Below are positions 8,012-17,416 of a DNA stretch of 57,209 nucleotides, in pieces. The stretch covers positions 1 to 57,209 of the forward strand of contig PGXU01000017.1 of the NCBI GenBank assembly GCA_002839335.1. The letters run 5' to 3'. How positions within the stretch are numbered: the stretch's first letter is position 1; each line of letters begins with the position of its first letter. The notes beneath the pieces are model-generated. The model was not told the DNA's origin. It ran no database searches and saw only the letters and a program-made list of their open reading frames with translations. The stretch is from Spirochaetae bacterium HGW-Spirochaetae-4 (GTDB taxonomy: Bacteria; Spirochaetota; Spirochaetia; Sphaerochaetales; Sphaerochaetaceae). The position numbers and the translations under genes were made by a program.

Positions 8012-8769
8012 ATTTCGATATCGTCACATTGTTTCCCGAAATCGTGGAATCCTTTTTCACAAGTTCGATCATGGCAAAGAGTGTCCAGGCCGGATCGGTC
8101 TCCTACAACCTGGTGAATTTCCGGGACTGGGCACAGGACAAGCACAAGACTTGTGACGATGCCCCATACGGTGGCGGAGCCGGCATGGTGATAAAACCCG
8201 AACCGTTGGGACGGGCTTTGGATGCCATTGGAGCGAAGCACAAGCGGGTGGTGTATCCAACCCCGAGCGGCAAGCCTTTCACGCAGGAGTATGCGCGCGA
8301 GTTGAGCCGCGAGGAGGATCTGGTCATTATCTGTGGTCGATACGAGGGTATTGACCAAAGAATCATTGACCTGTATGTTGATGACGAGATTTGCATAGGT
8401 GACTATGTGATTTCGTCTGGCGAAGTTGCTGCGTTGGTTATTGTCGATGCGGTCTATCGCTTGCTGGAAGGTGTGATCAGCGGGGAATCGCTGGTTGAGG
8501 AGAGTTTCACCGACGGATTGTTGGAATATCCTCACTACACGAGACCTGAAACCTATTGCGGAATTAACGTTCCTACGATATTATTGTCGGGTCATCACGC
8601 ACGCATCAACCAGTGGCGTTTACGGAAACGGTTGGAAAAGACCCTGTTGAACCGTCCTGAACTGTTGGACAATGCCGAGCTGGACGAATTTGCGAAACGA
8701 ATAGTAACTGAATTGAAACCATATGTTGCGAAGGGGACTGAAAAAGATGGATGTGATCAAGGCGATTGA
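8008..8769 (+). CDS. trmD: tRNA (guanine-N1-)-methyltransferase TrmD
   Basis: A 253-residue knotted SPOUT enzyme that methylates G37 of tRNAs reading CNN codons, preventing +1 slippage. Visible motifs are [33 protein letters not shown] and the knot segment [19 protein letters not shown], with HYTRPETY after it. ATG 8008 overlaps rimM. The gene's 3' end contains the rplS start. Confidence 0.97.
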   Translation: MNFDIVTLFPEIVESFFTSSIMAKSVQAGSVSYNLVNFRDWAQDKHKTCDDAPYGGGAGMVIKPEPLGRALDAIGAKHKRVVYPTPSGKPFTQEYARELSREEDLVIICGRYEGIDQRIIDLYVDDEICIGDYVISSGEVAALVIVDAVYRLLEGVISGESLVEESFTDGLLEYPHYTRPETYCGINVPTILLSGHHARINQWRLRKRLEKTLLNRPELLDNAELDEFAKRIVTELKPYVAKGTEKDGCDQGD

Positions 8770-9100
8770 GTCGGAGCAGATGAAAGAAAACGCGGAGAAT
8801 TTCCACGTTGGAGATACGGTGAAAGTGTATTTCACCATTAAGGAAGGCGACAAGGAACGCGTACAGGTATATGAAGGGTTGGTGATCGCATTCAAGAATG
8901 GCGGCATCCGCAAGACCTTCACCGTGCGGAAGAATTCCTATGGTGTTGGCGTGGAAAGAATTTTCCCACTCCATTCACCTCGGATCGAGAAAGTCGAAGT
9001 CACTCGCCGTGGTCGGGTCAGAAGAGCCAAGCTCTACTACATCCGCACCAAGATCGGTAAGGCTGCGAAAGTACCCGAACTCATCGTCAAGAAGAGATAA
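8747..9100 (+). CDS. rplS: 50S ribosomal protein bL19
   Basis: A 117-residue protein with [51 protein letters not shown] and the [14 protein letters not shown] tail of bL19, which lies at the subunit interface. I chose ATG 8747, which overlaps trmD by 23 bp, since AAGGGGA precedes it and the family N terminus starts here. A hairpin terminator follows at 9124-9156. Confidence 0.96.
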   Translation: MDVIKAIESEQMKENAENFHVGDTVKVYFTIKEGDKERVQVYEGLVIAFKNGGIRKTFTVRKNSYGVGVERIFPLHSPRIEKVEVTRRGRVRRAKLYYIRTKIGKAAKVPELIVKKR

Positions 9101-9123
9101 GGGAATTTCTCTGTTGCTTCGGA

Positions 9124-9156
9124 AAGGGACGGTTGCCAAGCGCTACCGTCCTTTTG
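9124..9156 (+). terminator. Terminator after rplS
   Basis: Arms AAGGGACGGT (9124-9133) and ACCGTCCTTTT (9145-9155) pair over 10 positions with one wobble; the T run is part of the 3' arm. It ends the smc-rplS unit and places the yraN start downstream of it. Confidence 0.65.
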
Positions 9157-9186
9157 TTGTGTCCGGACAGCGGCAGGCCCACAACC

Positions 9187-9552
9187 ATGGGGTGGCATGA
9201 ACACACGACCCGTACCGGTCGTGCGGGAGAGGCAGCTGGTGCGGCGTACCTTGAGGGGAAGGGCTATGAGATACTGGCCAGGAACTACCGGACGCACGAT
9301 AGCGAGCTGGATATCGTGGCATTCGATCCGCGGGACCGTACCCTGGTATGCGTCGAGGTGAAGACCTGGAGGCGACCCTATTTCCCGATGGATGACCTGC
9401 GGTATGCGATTCCACCGGCCAAATACCACAGGTTGCGCAGGGGATTGGCACAGTTCATTGCATCTCAATTACAATTGCAGTATGATTTCATTCGTATCGA
9501 TGTACTATTGCACTATGGTGAGCAGACTGTCCATATCGAAGGGGAAGCTTAA
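9187..9552 (+). CDS. yraN: YraN family (UPF0102) nuclease-like protein
   Basis: A 121-residue protein with the UPF0102 core: GEAAGAAYLEGKGYEIL, ARNYRTHDSELDIVAFD and LVCVEVKTW. The spaced E, D and E-x-K residues form the restriction-endonuclease-like PD-(D/E)xK pattern. The family's cellular role is not settled. I start at ATG 9187 because an in-frame ATG at 9133 would lie inside the rplS terminator; the ribosome site is weak. The next gene overlaps by one base. Confidence 0.85.
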   Translation: MGWHEHTTRTGRAGEAAGAAYLEGKGYEILARNYRTHDSELDIVAFDPRDRTLVCVEVKTWRRPYFPMDDLRYAIPPAKYHRLRRGLAQFIASQLQLQYDFIRIDVLLHYGEQTVHIEGEA

Positions 9553-10055
9553 TGAACAACGGTCCTGAGAGTAAAAATACCGATAAGAACCCGAGCAGAT
9601 CGGCCAAACGGAATGAGAACCGACGCAAACGCCGTCGACAAAACAAACAGGCTCCGAAGAGTCTCAAGGCCGAGGTGGCGAACCAACAGAAGGCCGAACA
9701 GGTGCAGTCGGAGCGCAAGAAGCGCATCGACAAGCAAATGGCGCCGATCGTGGTTCCACGGGTACAGGAGCCTATTCCCACGTGTGCCATCTGTGGAAAA
9801 CCTATCGACGCGATTGCCCAGGCGATTTGTGGACCCCAGCCTGATTCGTTCAACCATTTCGACTGCGTGTTGAGAAAGATCGCCGACGACGAGCGGATAT
9901 TGCCGACCCAGAAGGTCTCCTATATCGGCAAGGGGGTTTTTGCGATCGTGGAGACCGATGCCGAGGGACATTTCGTGTTTGTCAAACGCATCCCCTTTGA
10001 GAGTCCGGAGGTTTTCCAATCGATGAAACGGTTCGTGGAGGACCACAAGCGATGA
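9552..10055 (+). CDS. Basic protein with a zinc-knuckle-like motif, unknown function
   Basis: A 167-residue protein. Residues 1-62 are a highly basic, probably disordered tail (RNENRRKRRRQNKQ). A compact domain follows with CAICGKPID near 79 and a later H-F-D-C (NHFDCV), a possible C2HC zinc site, and a C-terminal alpha/beta part (YIGKGVFAIVETDAEGHF). I do not recognise a named family. The basic tail and zinc site suggest RNA or ribosome binding, by inference. It is coupled to yraN (1 bp overlap) and coaD (4 bp overlap). Confidence 0.7.
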   Translation: MNNGPESKNTDKNPSRSAKRNENRRKRRRQNKQAPKSLKAEVANQQKAEQVQSERKKRIDKQMAPIVVPRVQEPIPTCAICGKPIDAIAQAICGPQPDSFNHFDCVLRKIADDERILPTQKVSYIGKGVFAIVETDAEGHFVFVKRIPFESPEVFQSMKRFVEDHKR

Positions 10056-10558
10056 TCAATCTGGAAGGGAATCCGATACGGGCAATGTTGCCGGGTACAT
10101 TCGACCCCCCTACGAATGGACATTTGAATCTTATCGAGCGGTCGGCGCGGCTGTTCGGACATCTGGATATCGTCGTTGCAGACAATACCAGCAAAAAATG
10201 TCTCTTTACCGGCGAGGAACGTATGGCGATGCTGCGTGACATACTCGAACCGTTTCCCAATGTACGTGTCGTATCCTGGAACGGACTGGTAGTCGATTAT
10301 GCGAGGAAGGAAGGCATCAATGTCATGATTCGCGGAGTCAGGGCGCTGGTGGATTTCGGATACGAGTTCGAATTGGCGATGACCAACAAGCAACTCTATC
10401 CGAATCTTGAAGTGTTGTTCATGCCCACCGATCCGAATTATTTTGTCCTCAGGTCGTCGGCGATCAAGGAGATGGCTGCCTTCGGGGCAGATATCAGTAC
10501 GATGGTGCCAAAGTCTGTGGCCGAAAAGCTCAGAAGCAGGGTCAAGTTGTTGACATAA
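10052..10558 (+). CDS. coaD: Phosphopantetheine adenylyltransferase
   Basis: A 168-residue nucleotidyltransferase making dephospho-CoA from 4'-phosphopantetheine and ATP. The T/HxGH motif appears as GTFDPPTNGHLNLIERSA; VMIRGVRALVDFGYEFEL and FVLRSSAIKEMAAFGADIS are the usual later motifs. CoA supplies the 4'-phosphopantetheine arm of AcpP, encoded close by. ATG 10052 overlaps the previous stop (ATGA). Its stop codon lies inside the next promoter. Confidence 0.96.
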   Translation: MINLEGNPIRAMLPGTFDPPTNGHLNLIERSARLFGHLDIVVADNTSKKCLFTGEERMAMLRDILEPFPNVRVVSWNGLVVDYARKEGINVMIRGVRALVDFGYEFELAMTNKQLYPNLEVLFMPTDPNYFVLRSSAIKEMAAFGADISTMVPKSVAEKLRSRVKLLT

Positions 10559-10578
10559 TCATTTGTTTTCGTTATTCT
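10550..10578 (+). promoter_or_regulatory. Promoter for rpmF-acpP-rnc
   Basis: TTGACA (10550-10555), 17 bp, TATTCT (10573-10578). The -35 box overlaps the last codons of coaD. The leader to the rpmF ATG is about 30 nt. Confidence 0.75.
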
Positions 10579-10613
10579 CACAAAAGCACATTTACGATTG
10601 AAGAGGTTAAAAT

Positions 10614-10802
10614 ATGGCGGTACCTAAACATAAGACTTCGAAGGCGAGCGCAGCCTCCAGAAAAACGGCTAACATGCGTCTTGCGACTCCCACACTTTGC
10701 GTGTGTGGAACCTGTGGCAACCTGGTGGTTCCCCATCGCGTTTGCCCAAAATGCGGTTTTTACCGTGGAAAGCAGATCATTGATCAGGAAAAGATGGCAT
10801 AG
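10614..10802 (+). CDS. rpmF: 50S ribosomal protein bL32
   Basis: A 62-residue zinc-binding ribosomal protein. It begins MAVPKHKTSKA, the standard bL32 start, and has four cysteines in CVCGTCG and CPKCGFY. Keeping all four means the zinc-bound (C+) form. AGAGGTTAAAAT precedes the ATG. The order rpmF then acpP echoes the rpmF-fatty-acid gene link of other bacteria. Confidence 0.96.
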   Translation: MAVPKHKTSKASAASRKTANMRLATPTLCVCGTCGNLVVPHRVCPKCGFYRGKQIIDQEKMA

Positions 10803-10838
10803 GCGTTTGCTGAGTCATAGAATTCAGGAGGATAAATC

Positions 10839-11081
10839 ATGGATGCAAATACAGTATTTGATAAGCTGAAGAGCTTGATCGCTGAAAAGTTGGAAATTGA
10901 AGACAGCAAGATTACTCTTGATTCTTCGTTCCGCAAGGACCTTGGAGCCGACAGTCTCGATACCTACGAACTGGTGTATGCGATTGAAGAAGAGTTGGGC
11001 GTATCGATTCCCGATGAAAAAGCCAACGAATTCGAAACGGTGCGCGACGCTGTTGATTTCCTGGCAAAATTGTTGAAATAG
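10839..11081 (+). CDS. acpP: Acyl carrier protein
   Basis: An 80-residue acidic helical protein carrying growing fatty acyl chains. The phosphopantetheine site is the Ser of GADSLDTYELV (near 37); Tyr replaces the usual Val in this helix. The terminal helices match AcpP. AGGAGG precedes ATG 10839. It lies 36 bp after rpmF and 13 bp before rnc. Confidence 0.96.
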   Translation: MDANTVFDKLKSLIAEKLEIEDSKITLDSSFRKDLGADSLDTYELVYAIEEELGVSIPDEKANEFETVRDAVDFLAKLLK

Positions 11082-11094
11082 TACGTCTCCTTAT

Positions 11095-11844
11095 ATGTCT
11101 GTTTTTCCTAAGACAGTATCGTATGGCAAAGCTCCTGAAATCTCTTCGGAGAGAAAGCGGGAGCTTTCTTTGTTTCAAAAGCAAGCGGATATCAAGTTCA
11201 AGAATCCCGAGCTTTTGAACCTGGCTTTTTGCCATCGTTCCTTCGCAAACGAAAGCACCACCGATGTCGACAACAACGAGCGTCTCGAATTCCTTGGGGA
11301 CAGTGTGTTGGGGTTGATTGTCGCCGATTGGCTGTTCATACACTTGCCCGATTCCGACGAAGGCGACTTTTCCAGAATCAAGTCCTTCGTGGTCAGCGAG
11401 GAGAGTCTTGCCTCGATCGCGAAGAAGCTGCGTGTGGACAACTTTATCCTGATTGGGAAAGGCGAGGAGTTTTCTGGCGGCAGGAACAAGAAGGCCTTGC
11501 TCGCAGACTGCATGGAAGCAATTTTCGGTGCATATTTCCTCGATTCCGGCTATAAGGCGGCAACGGACCTCGTCCAACGGTTGCTCGTTCCGGAGATCAA
11601 GGTCGTACTCGCCAACAAGCACAGGAAGGACTACAAGACCTTGTTGCAGGAACATGTGCAGAAGATGTACAAGACCTATCCCCGGTATGAAGTTGCCAAG
11701 AAGACCGGACCTGAACATGACAACACCTTTTGGGTGAAGGTCATGGTCCAGAAGAAGGTGTTCGGCCCGGCTCCCGGAAACAATAAGAAAGAGGGTGAAC
11801 AGGCTGCGGCGAAGATTGCCTACGAGGAATTGGTCGGCGAATAG
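11095..11844 (+). CDS. rnc: Ribonuclease III
   Basis: A 249-residue double-strand RNA endonuclease for rRNA and mRNA processing. The signature is ERLEFLGDSVLGLIVADWL near 62-80, with a downstream D-x-x-E pair (LLADCMEAIFGAYFLD). A C-terminal double-stranded RNA-binding domain (YKTLLQEHVQKMY to the GEQAAAKIAYEEL helix) follows. The ATG at 11095 has no strong ribosome site, so coupling to acpP is likely. It converges on cca with a 3-bp gap. Confidence 0.96.
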   Translation: MSVFPKTVSYGKAPEISSERKRELSLFQKQADIKFKNPELLNLAFCHRSFANESTTDVDNNERLEFLGDSVLGLIVADWLFIHLPDSDEGDFSRIKSFVVSEESLASIAKKLRVDNFILIGKGEEFSGGRNKKALLADCMEAIFGAYFLDSGYKAATDLVQRLLVPEIKVVLANKHRKDYKTLLQEHVQKMYKTYPRYEVAKKTGPEHDNTFWVKVMVQKKVFGPAPGNNKKEGEQAAAKIAYEELVGE

Positions 11845-11847
11845 GCG

Positions 11848-13200
11848 TCAGTGGTCCATTCGCTGCCTATAGAAGTTCATGGCGATAGTCTTGAGTTTGC
11901 CTGCCTCGTTCTCGGTCGGATCATCCAGCACAGTATCGAGCAACTCCTTGAGCACCAAACCCATCGCAGGCCCTTTGGGGATGCCCAGATCGGCAAGATC
12001 GTTCCCATCGATCGCCAGGTCCCTGTAGGACAGTGCCGACCCGGCATCCAGCACCCGTTTGATCCGTTTCTCGAATTCGATCAGATGTCCGGGTGAGACA
12101 AACCCATGGATAGCGACCTGGTCGGCCAGACGCAGCGCGAAGAGATCGTCGATGGAGTCGAGCCCGACACGGTTGACGAACCGACGTACGGCACCATCGG
12201 TCCAATCCTGCGTGTAATGGAACATATGGTTGCCGATCAGATTCAACACAGCCGATTTCTCTTCGTTGGAACATTTCAACCGTTGCAGGATATCCTCGGC
12301 CATCCGTTGGGAATGGGCCTCATGGTGATAGAAGGTGACCTCCCCGTCGGCTTGTATCGTCTTGGTTGGGACTTTCCCTATATCGTGCAGCAGGGCGGCA
12401 AGCCGCACCAATGGTTTGGATCTTGGAGCAGCATCGCAACTTTGGATGCCGTGCATCATCACATCATACACATGTGCTCCCTTCTGTTGCACACCGTGTC
12501 CCGCCGCCAATTCGGGCAATAGCACCTCCAACGCACCACAATCGTGCATCGCAAGCAATCCGACAGAGGGTTTTTCCGATTCTAGGATCTTGAACAACTC
12601 GGCATGGACGCGTTCCCCCGAAACCATGACCAGGTTCTTGGAAAGCAATCGCATGGCTTCCATCGTCTGGGGGTGGATGGAAAAGGCCAGTTGGGCTGCG
12701 AACCTGCAAGCACGGAGGATCCTCAACGCATCTTCCCCGAAGCGTTGCCTCGCCTCTCCGATAGCCCTGATGGTCTTCATCCCAAGATCATCCAGACCAC
12801 CATGCATATCGACAACTTCACCGGTGGATGCATTGGCGGCCAATGCGTTGATCGTGAAATCACGCCGCCGCAAATCGTCTTCAAGCGAACGCACGAACAC
12901 CACATTCTCGGGGTGCCTGTGGTCGCCGTAGGTGCCGTCTGTCCTGAATGTGGTGACTTCGTACGAATTGCCCTTGAACAGGACCGTCACGGTCCCATGT
13001 TTGATTCCGGTGGGGATCACTGTCCTGAACAGCCGCATGACTTGTGAAGGCAACGCATCGGTGGCAAAGTCGAAATCGTTGGTGGGACGGTGGAGGAAAT
13101 GGTCCCGTACGGCGCCACCGACAATGAATATCGAAAACCCTGCCTCGACGAAATGGGATGCGAATTGTTTGATGGGCGGGGAAATCGTAAAATTATTCAT
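11848..13200 (-). CDS. cca: CCA tRNA nucleotidyltransferase with HD domain
   Basis: A 450-residue class II nucleotidyltransferase. The head has IVGGAVRDHFL and D-x-D in DFDFATDA, then RRDFTINALA, and later a metal-type HD motif in LAALLHDIGK with H residues downstream. The HD domain and lack of a PcnB-type basic tail favour CCA addition over polyadenylation; a separate PcnB is at 25061-26350. The tRNA-Gly here lacks an encoded CCA, so the enzyme is needed. The ATG has no ribosome site and sits 6 nt from a -10 box. Confidence 0.85.
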   Translation of the reverse strand: MNNFTISPPIKQFASHFVEAGFSIFIVGGAVRDHFLHRPTNDFDFATDALPSQVMRLFRTVIPTGIKHGTVTVLFKGNSYEVTTFRTDGTYGDHRHPENVVFVRSLEDDLRRRDFTINALAANASTGEVVDMHGGLDDLGMKTIRAIGEARQRFGEDALRILRACRFAAQLAFSIHPQTMEAMRLLSKNLVMVSGERVHAELFKILESEKPSVGLLAMHDCGALEVLLPELAAGHGVQQKGAHVYDVMMHGIQSCDAAPRSKPLVRLAALLHDIGKVPTKTIQADGEVTFYHHEAHSQRMAEDILQRLKCSNEEKSAVLNLIGNHMFHYTQDWTDGAVRRFVNRVGLDSIDDLFALRLADQVAIHGFVSPGHLIEFEKRIKRVLDAGSALSYRDLAIDGNDLADLGIPKGPAMGLVLKELLDTVLDDPTENEAGKLKTIAMNFYRQRMDH

Positions 13201-13206
13201 GGCGCA

Positions 13207-13236
13207 ATGCTACCGGCGCTTCGATACTATTGTCAA
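13207..13236 (-). promoter_or_regulatory. cca promoter, leaderless arrangement
   Basis: On the minus strand TTGACA (13236-13231), 18 bp, TAGCAT (13212-13207), then 6 nt to the ATG. It is back to back with the ileS promoter; the -35 boxes are 6 bp apart. Confidence 0.55.
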
Positions 13237-13242
13237 TACAGA

Positions 13243-13271
13243 TTGAATATAACGCGTAAAATGTCTATAGT
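13243..13271 (+). promoter_or_regulatory. ileS promoter
   Basis: TTGAAT (13243-13248), 17 bp, TATAGT (13266-13271). The leader to ATG 13339 is about 60 nt; I see no T-box specifier structure or terminator in it. Confidence 0.6.
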
Positions 13272-13338
13272 TGACCCTATGCTCGCCAGTGGTGCAGCCA
13301 TTGGCCTGCCTTATTCATTTTGTGTAGGAGTTCCAGCA

Positions 13339-16300
13339 ATGTTCAATCCGGTTGATCCGAAAACAGATTTCCCTAAGATGGAAGAAAAAATCCAGAAGTT
13401 CTGGGAAGATAACGATATCTATCGCAAATCGGTGGAGTATAGGAGTGCGGACAACGAGTATGTCTTCTACGACGGTCCTCCGTTCGCAACCGGTCTTCCA
13501 CACTTCGGACATCTCGTTCCCGGTACCATCAAGGATCTGTATCCCCGTTACCAGACCATGAAGGGAAAGCGGGTCAACAGGCGCTTCGGATGGGATTGCC
13601 ACGGGTTGCCGGTCGAGTATGAAATCGAGAAATCCTTGAATATCAGCGGACATAAGGCCGTCGAGGAATATGGGGTCGCCAAATTCAACGAGCAATGCCG
13701 CTCCATTGTGCTCCGTTATACCTCCGAGTGGAAAGCCACCATCAACCGTATGGGCCGTTGGGTCGACTTCGAACATGGATACCGGACCATGGATACCGAC
13801 TACATGGAATCGATCTGGTGGGTATTCAAAACGCTGTATGAACGGGGCATGATCTACGAAGGGTACAATATCCTGCCGTACAGTCCTGCGTTGGCTACTC
13901 CCTTGTCCAACTTCGAAGTGAATCTCGGGGGATACCAGGATGTCGTCGACCAGGCGGTGACCGTGCGGTTCAAGGTTGATGGTACCGACGATACCTATTT
14001 CCTCGCTTGGACGACCACACCTTGGACACTCCCATCCAACCTTGCGCTGGCGCTTGGACCCGAGATCGACTATGTGAAGGTGAAGGATCTCGCCGAGCAG
14101 GTGCACTATATCCTTGGGAAGGACCGGCTGAAGAACTACTACCAGGATCCCGCCACCTATGAGATTGTGGAGACCTACAAGGGTTCACAGCTCGCCGGTA
14201 TGCGCTACGAACCATTGTTCCCCTTCTTTGCCCATTTGAAGAAGGAGGGGGCGTTCCTGACTGTCGTTGGCGACTATGTGACCGTCGAGGACGGTTGTGG
14301 AATTGTCCACACAGCACCTGGCTTCGGCGAGGACGACTACCAGGTCCTCAAGGGGACCGGAATTCCAGTGGTTTGTCCGATCGACGACGATTGCCGGTTC
14401 ACCAGCGAGGTACCGCTGTTCGAAGGTGTGTTCGTCAAGGATGCCGATTCGGCGATCATCAAATGGTTGAAGGAGAACGGGAAGTTGGTGAAACGTGAGA
14501 ATTACCTGCATAGCTATCCGTTCTGCTACCGCACCCATAAGCCGCTGATCTATCGGGCCATGGCTTGCTGGTATGTCGACGTGACCAAACTCAAAACTTC
14601 CATGCTAGCGGCCAACGACCAGATCACCTGGATGCCCGGACATCTTAAGAACGGCCGTTTCGGCAAATGGCTCGAAGGGGCCCGCGACTGGGCTATCAGC
14701 CGTAACAGGTTCTGGGGCAATCCGATTCCCGTATGGAAATGCGATGGTTCGGACCATCTCGAGGTCATCGGATCCATCGATGAGCTGGAGGAGAAGAGTG
14801 GGGTACGCGTCACCGATCTGCACAAGCATTTTGTCGACGACATCACCTGGCCGAGTCCCGATGGGAAAGGCACCATGCGTCGCATTCCCGACGTCTTGGA
14901 TTGTTGGTTCGAATCGGGCTCGATGCCCTATGCCCAGAACCACTATCCGTTCGAGAACAAGGAGTTCGTCGAAGAGCATTTTCCCGCAGACTTCATCTGC
15001 GAGGGCTTGGACCAGACACGGGGTTGGTTCTATACCCTGGTCATCCTAGGGGCGGCTCTCTTCGACAAGCCGGCCTTCTACAATTGTGTGACCAACGGTA
15101 TTGTCCTCAATGCCGACGGCAAGAAGATGTCCAAGTCGTTGAAGAACTACTCCGACCCCATGGATATCGTCAACCAATACGGAGCCGACGCATTGCGTTT
15201 CGCATTGATGAACAGCGCGGTCACCCGTGCCGAGGACCTCAAGTTCTCCGAGGACAGTGTGAAGGAAGTCCTCAAGACGCTCATCATCCCCCTGTGGAAC
15301 GCCTATTCGTTCTTCGTGACCTACGCGAATATCGACGGGTACGAACCGTCGGGCACACCATTCGACAAGCTGGACAATCCCATGGACCGCTGGATAGTAT
15401 CCTCCAGTGAAGCCTTGGTCGCCGAAGTCACCGAAGCTTGGGACAATTATGAGACCCAGCGTGCGTGCTCGGCTATCGTTTCGTTCCTCGATTCGTTGAA
15501 CAACTGGTATATCCGCAGAAGTCGACGGAGATTCTGGCGGTCCGAGAACGACATCGACAAGAAGATGGCCTATGACACGCTCTATCGGGTGCTCATGACC
15601 GTCGTGCATGTGGCTGCTCCGGTCATACCGTTCACCACGGATGAAATCTATTTGAATCTCAAGACCTCGGAGATGCCCGAGTCGATCCATCTGGGAGATT
15701 TCCCGGTTTGCGACTCCAACCAGCGCGATTACGAGCTTGAGAAGAAGATGGCCCTTACCCGGCAAGCGATCACCATGGGCCGCTCGCTCCGCAGTGTGCA
15801 CAACCTGAAGATCCGTCAGCCGCTGAAGCGTCTGTTCCTGGTGAACAGGGATGCCGAAGAACGCGCGATCCTCGCCTCCATGCAGGCGATTGTCGAAGAA
15901 GAACTCAATGTGAAGGAGATATCGATCCAAGCCGATGAAAGCGGGTTGGTCTCCTACCAGGCGAAGGCAAACTTCAAGGTACTCGGCAGCCAGTTGGGAA
16001 AACACATGAAGGACGTTGCCGCGAAGATCCAACAGCTTCCCAGCGAGACCATCGCCTCGTTGCTGGATGGCGGAAGTGTGGCAATCTCCTACGCGGAAGG
16101 TGAGATCACCATAGGACTTGACGATGTGATCGTACAGCGTTCCGAGATGGAGGACATGAAGGTTCTCAACGAAGGTCAGCTGACAGTCGGTTTCGACACG
16201 AAGATATCGCACGAATTGCTTTTGGAAGGCATTGCCCGGGATATTGTGAGGGCAGTACAGAACCTTCGCAAGGAACTGGGATTCGATGTCTCCGACCGGA

Positions 16301-16470
16301 TACATCTGCAAGTCCACGGCGACGAGTTGGTAGCCGAGGCCTTTGCGGTCTTTGGCGATTATATCGCTCGGGAAACCTTGGCTGCGGATGCGAAGCTGGC
16401 CGACCATGCCGAAGCTGTGGAAGTTCCTTGTGGAGACTCGGTGGCACGGATCCATGCGACGAAGGAGTGA
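13339..16470 (+). CDS. ileS: Isoleucyl-tRNA synthetase (eukaryote-like type)
   Basis: A 1043-residue class Ia synthetase. The HIGH motif is HFGH in GLPHFGHLVPGTIKD and the KMSKS motif is KKMSKSLKNY near 595. The CP1 editing domain lies between, with TTTPWTLPSN. HFGH and the length of about 1040 point to the second IleRS type, shared with eukaryotes and often less sensitive to mupirocin; that trait is inference. I chose ATG 13339 after TAGGAG because the protein then begins FNPVDPKTDFPKMEEKI as in the family, though the frame is open upstream. Confidence 0.96.
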   Translation: MFNPVDPKTDFPKMEEKIQKFWEDNDIYRKSVEYRSADNEYVFYDGPPFATGLPHFGHLVPGTIKDLYPRYQTMKGKRVNRRFGWDCHGLPVEYEIEKSLNISGHKAVEEYGVAKFNEQCRSIVLRYTSEWKATINRMGRWVDFEHGYRTMDTDYMESIWWVFKTLYERGMIYEGYNILPYSPALATPLSNFEVNLGGYQDVVDQAVTVRFKVDGTDDTYFLAWTTTPWTLPSNLALALGPEIDYVKVKDLAEQVHYILGKDRLKNYYQDPATYEIVETYKGSQLAGMRYEPLFPFFAHLKKEGAFLTVVGDYVTVEDGCGIVHTAPGFGEDDYQVLKGTGIPVVCPIDDDCRFTSEVPLFEGVFVKDADSAIIKWLKENGKLVKRENYLHSYPFCYRTHKPLIYRAMACWYVDVTKLKTSMLAANDQITWMPGHLKNGRFGKWLEGARDWAISRNRFWGNPIPVWKCDGSDHLEVIGSIDELEEKSGVRVTDLHKHFVDDITWPSPDGKGTMRRIPDVLDCWFESGSMPYAQNHYPFENKEFVEEHFPADFICEGLDQTRGWFYTLVILGAALFDKPAFYNCVTNGIVLNADGKKMSKSLKNYSDPMDIVNQYGADALRFALMNSAVTRAEDLKFSEDSVKEVLKTLIIPLWNAYSFFVTYANIDGYEPSGTPFDKLDNPMDRWIVSSSEALVAEVTEAWDNYETQRACSAIVSFLDSLNNWYIRRSRRRFWRSENDIDKKMAYDTLYRVLMTVVHVAAPVIPFTTDEIYLNLKTSEMPESIHLGDFPVCDSNQRDYELEKKMALTRQAITMGRSLRSVHNLKIRQPLKRLFLVNRDAEERAILASMQAIVEEELNVKEISIQADESGLVSYQAKANFKVLGSQLGKHMKDVAAKIQQLPSETIASLLDGGSVAISYAEGEITIGLDDVIVQRSEMEDMKVLNEGQLTVGFDTKISHELLLEGIARDIVRAVQNLRKELGFDVSDRIHLQVHGDELVAEAFAVFGDYIARETLAADAKLADHAEAVEVPCGDSVARIHATKE

Positions 16471-16474
16471 ATCG

Positions 16475-17416
16475 GTGAGATGCACGATTCCAGGCACATG
16501 GAAGGTTGCCCTGCTTGGGGCAGCCGTCACGATGGTCCTGACATCTTGCGTACACCGGTCTCCGTTCGTAGAAGAGCAGTATTTCCAGGCAATGGGTGCT
16601 CCTGGGGAAATCGTCGTGACAGTCGATACCCGGGCCCCTGAGAAATTGCCCGGATCGTTTTCCGTGCAGGACGGTTCTTTCGCCACCTTGCTTTCCCGCA
16701 TCGACCGGCTTTCCGTCTCCTTGTACGACCCGAGTGGACGTGCGGAGTCCGATGGTGTGGTGCAGGCGGACGAGCTGGCGGCGTATGAGTACTACGGAGG
16801 TGCGGAGGGCAATATTCCGGCCTTCCTCACCAACTCCATGCTGTTGTGGGACGATGCCTGGGAGAAGATCGAAGAGGGGAAGATACGGTATTATCGCAAC
16901 GAATGGTTGGGCTTGGATGTCTATGCGCCGAAAAACGGTTTGTTGCTTTTTGCGAGCGACAATTACATGAAGGCATACGAGACAACCTACAAGAACAGGA
17001 CCACCCGGATTCCCGCGGCTCTGGCCGACCGTATGGCAAAATCCCTGTTCGGGTTTTACGTCGGAAGTCCAAAGGCCATGATGGAAATCGGTCTCGCAAT
17101 TCCGCAATCTGTCCTCGCGCAGACCGATTCGATGGTTTTGGTCATCGAGGAACAGGAGCAAAAGGGGATGACCTTGGGTGGGATCGTCACCATGAAGAGC
17201 CCGAAATTGGCCAACTCCCTTTCCATTTTATTGAAAAGTTCGTATATTTCAGACAAACGGCGAAACAAGGAACCACTCGGAGATTTGACGAATTTGTTCA
17301 TATTGGAAGACGATGCTGTCCATATCAACGGCATGGAACTTTCCGATGAACAGTACGCGGCATTTTCGACGATGTTCGGGTCGCTGGCAGCATTGACAAC
17401 AGGAGATAAACGGTAA
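16475..17416 (+). CDS. Predicted lipoprotein, unknown function
   Basis: A 313-residue protein starting at GTG 16475, with AGGAG overlapping the ileS stop. The N terminus is a short signal segment ending in the lipobox LTSC (Cys25), so an acylated exported protein is expected. The mature part has no motif I recognise; it contains charged helices and an IVVTVDTRAPEKLPGSF strand region. It is 4 bp after ileS and overlaps the FmdB-type gene by one base. Both are probably expressed with ileS. Confidence 0.7.
   Translation: MRCTIPGTWKVALLGAAVTMVLTSCVHRSPFVEEQYFQAMGAPGEIVVTVDTRAPEKLPGSFSVQDGSFATLLSRIDRLSVSLYDPSGRAESDGVVQADELAAYEYYGGAEGNIPAFLTNSMLLWDDAWEKIEEGKIRYYRNEWLGLDVYAPKNGLLLFASDNYMKAYETTYKNRTTRIPAALADRMAKSLFGFYVGSPKAMMEIGLAIPQSVLAQTDSMVLVIEEQEQKGMTLGGIVTMKSPKLANSLSILLKSSYISDKRRNKEPLGDLTNLFILEDDAVHINGMELSDEQYAAFSTMFGSLAALTTGDKR

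Noticed and set aside
13272-13338. T-box riboswitch before ileS
   Set aside because: The leader is only about 60 nt, with no T-box sequence, specifier loop or terminator.
15046-16701. A 551-codon minus-strand open frame opposite ileS
   Set aside because: It is antisense to the C-terminal half of IleRS, with no promoter or similarity.
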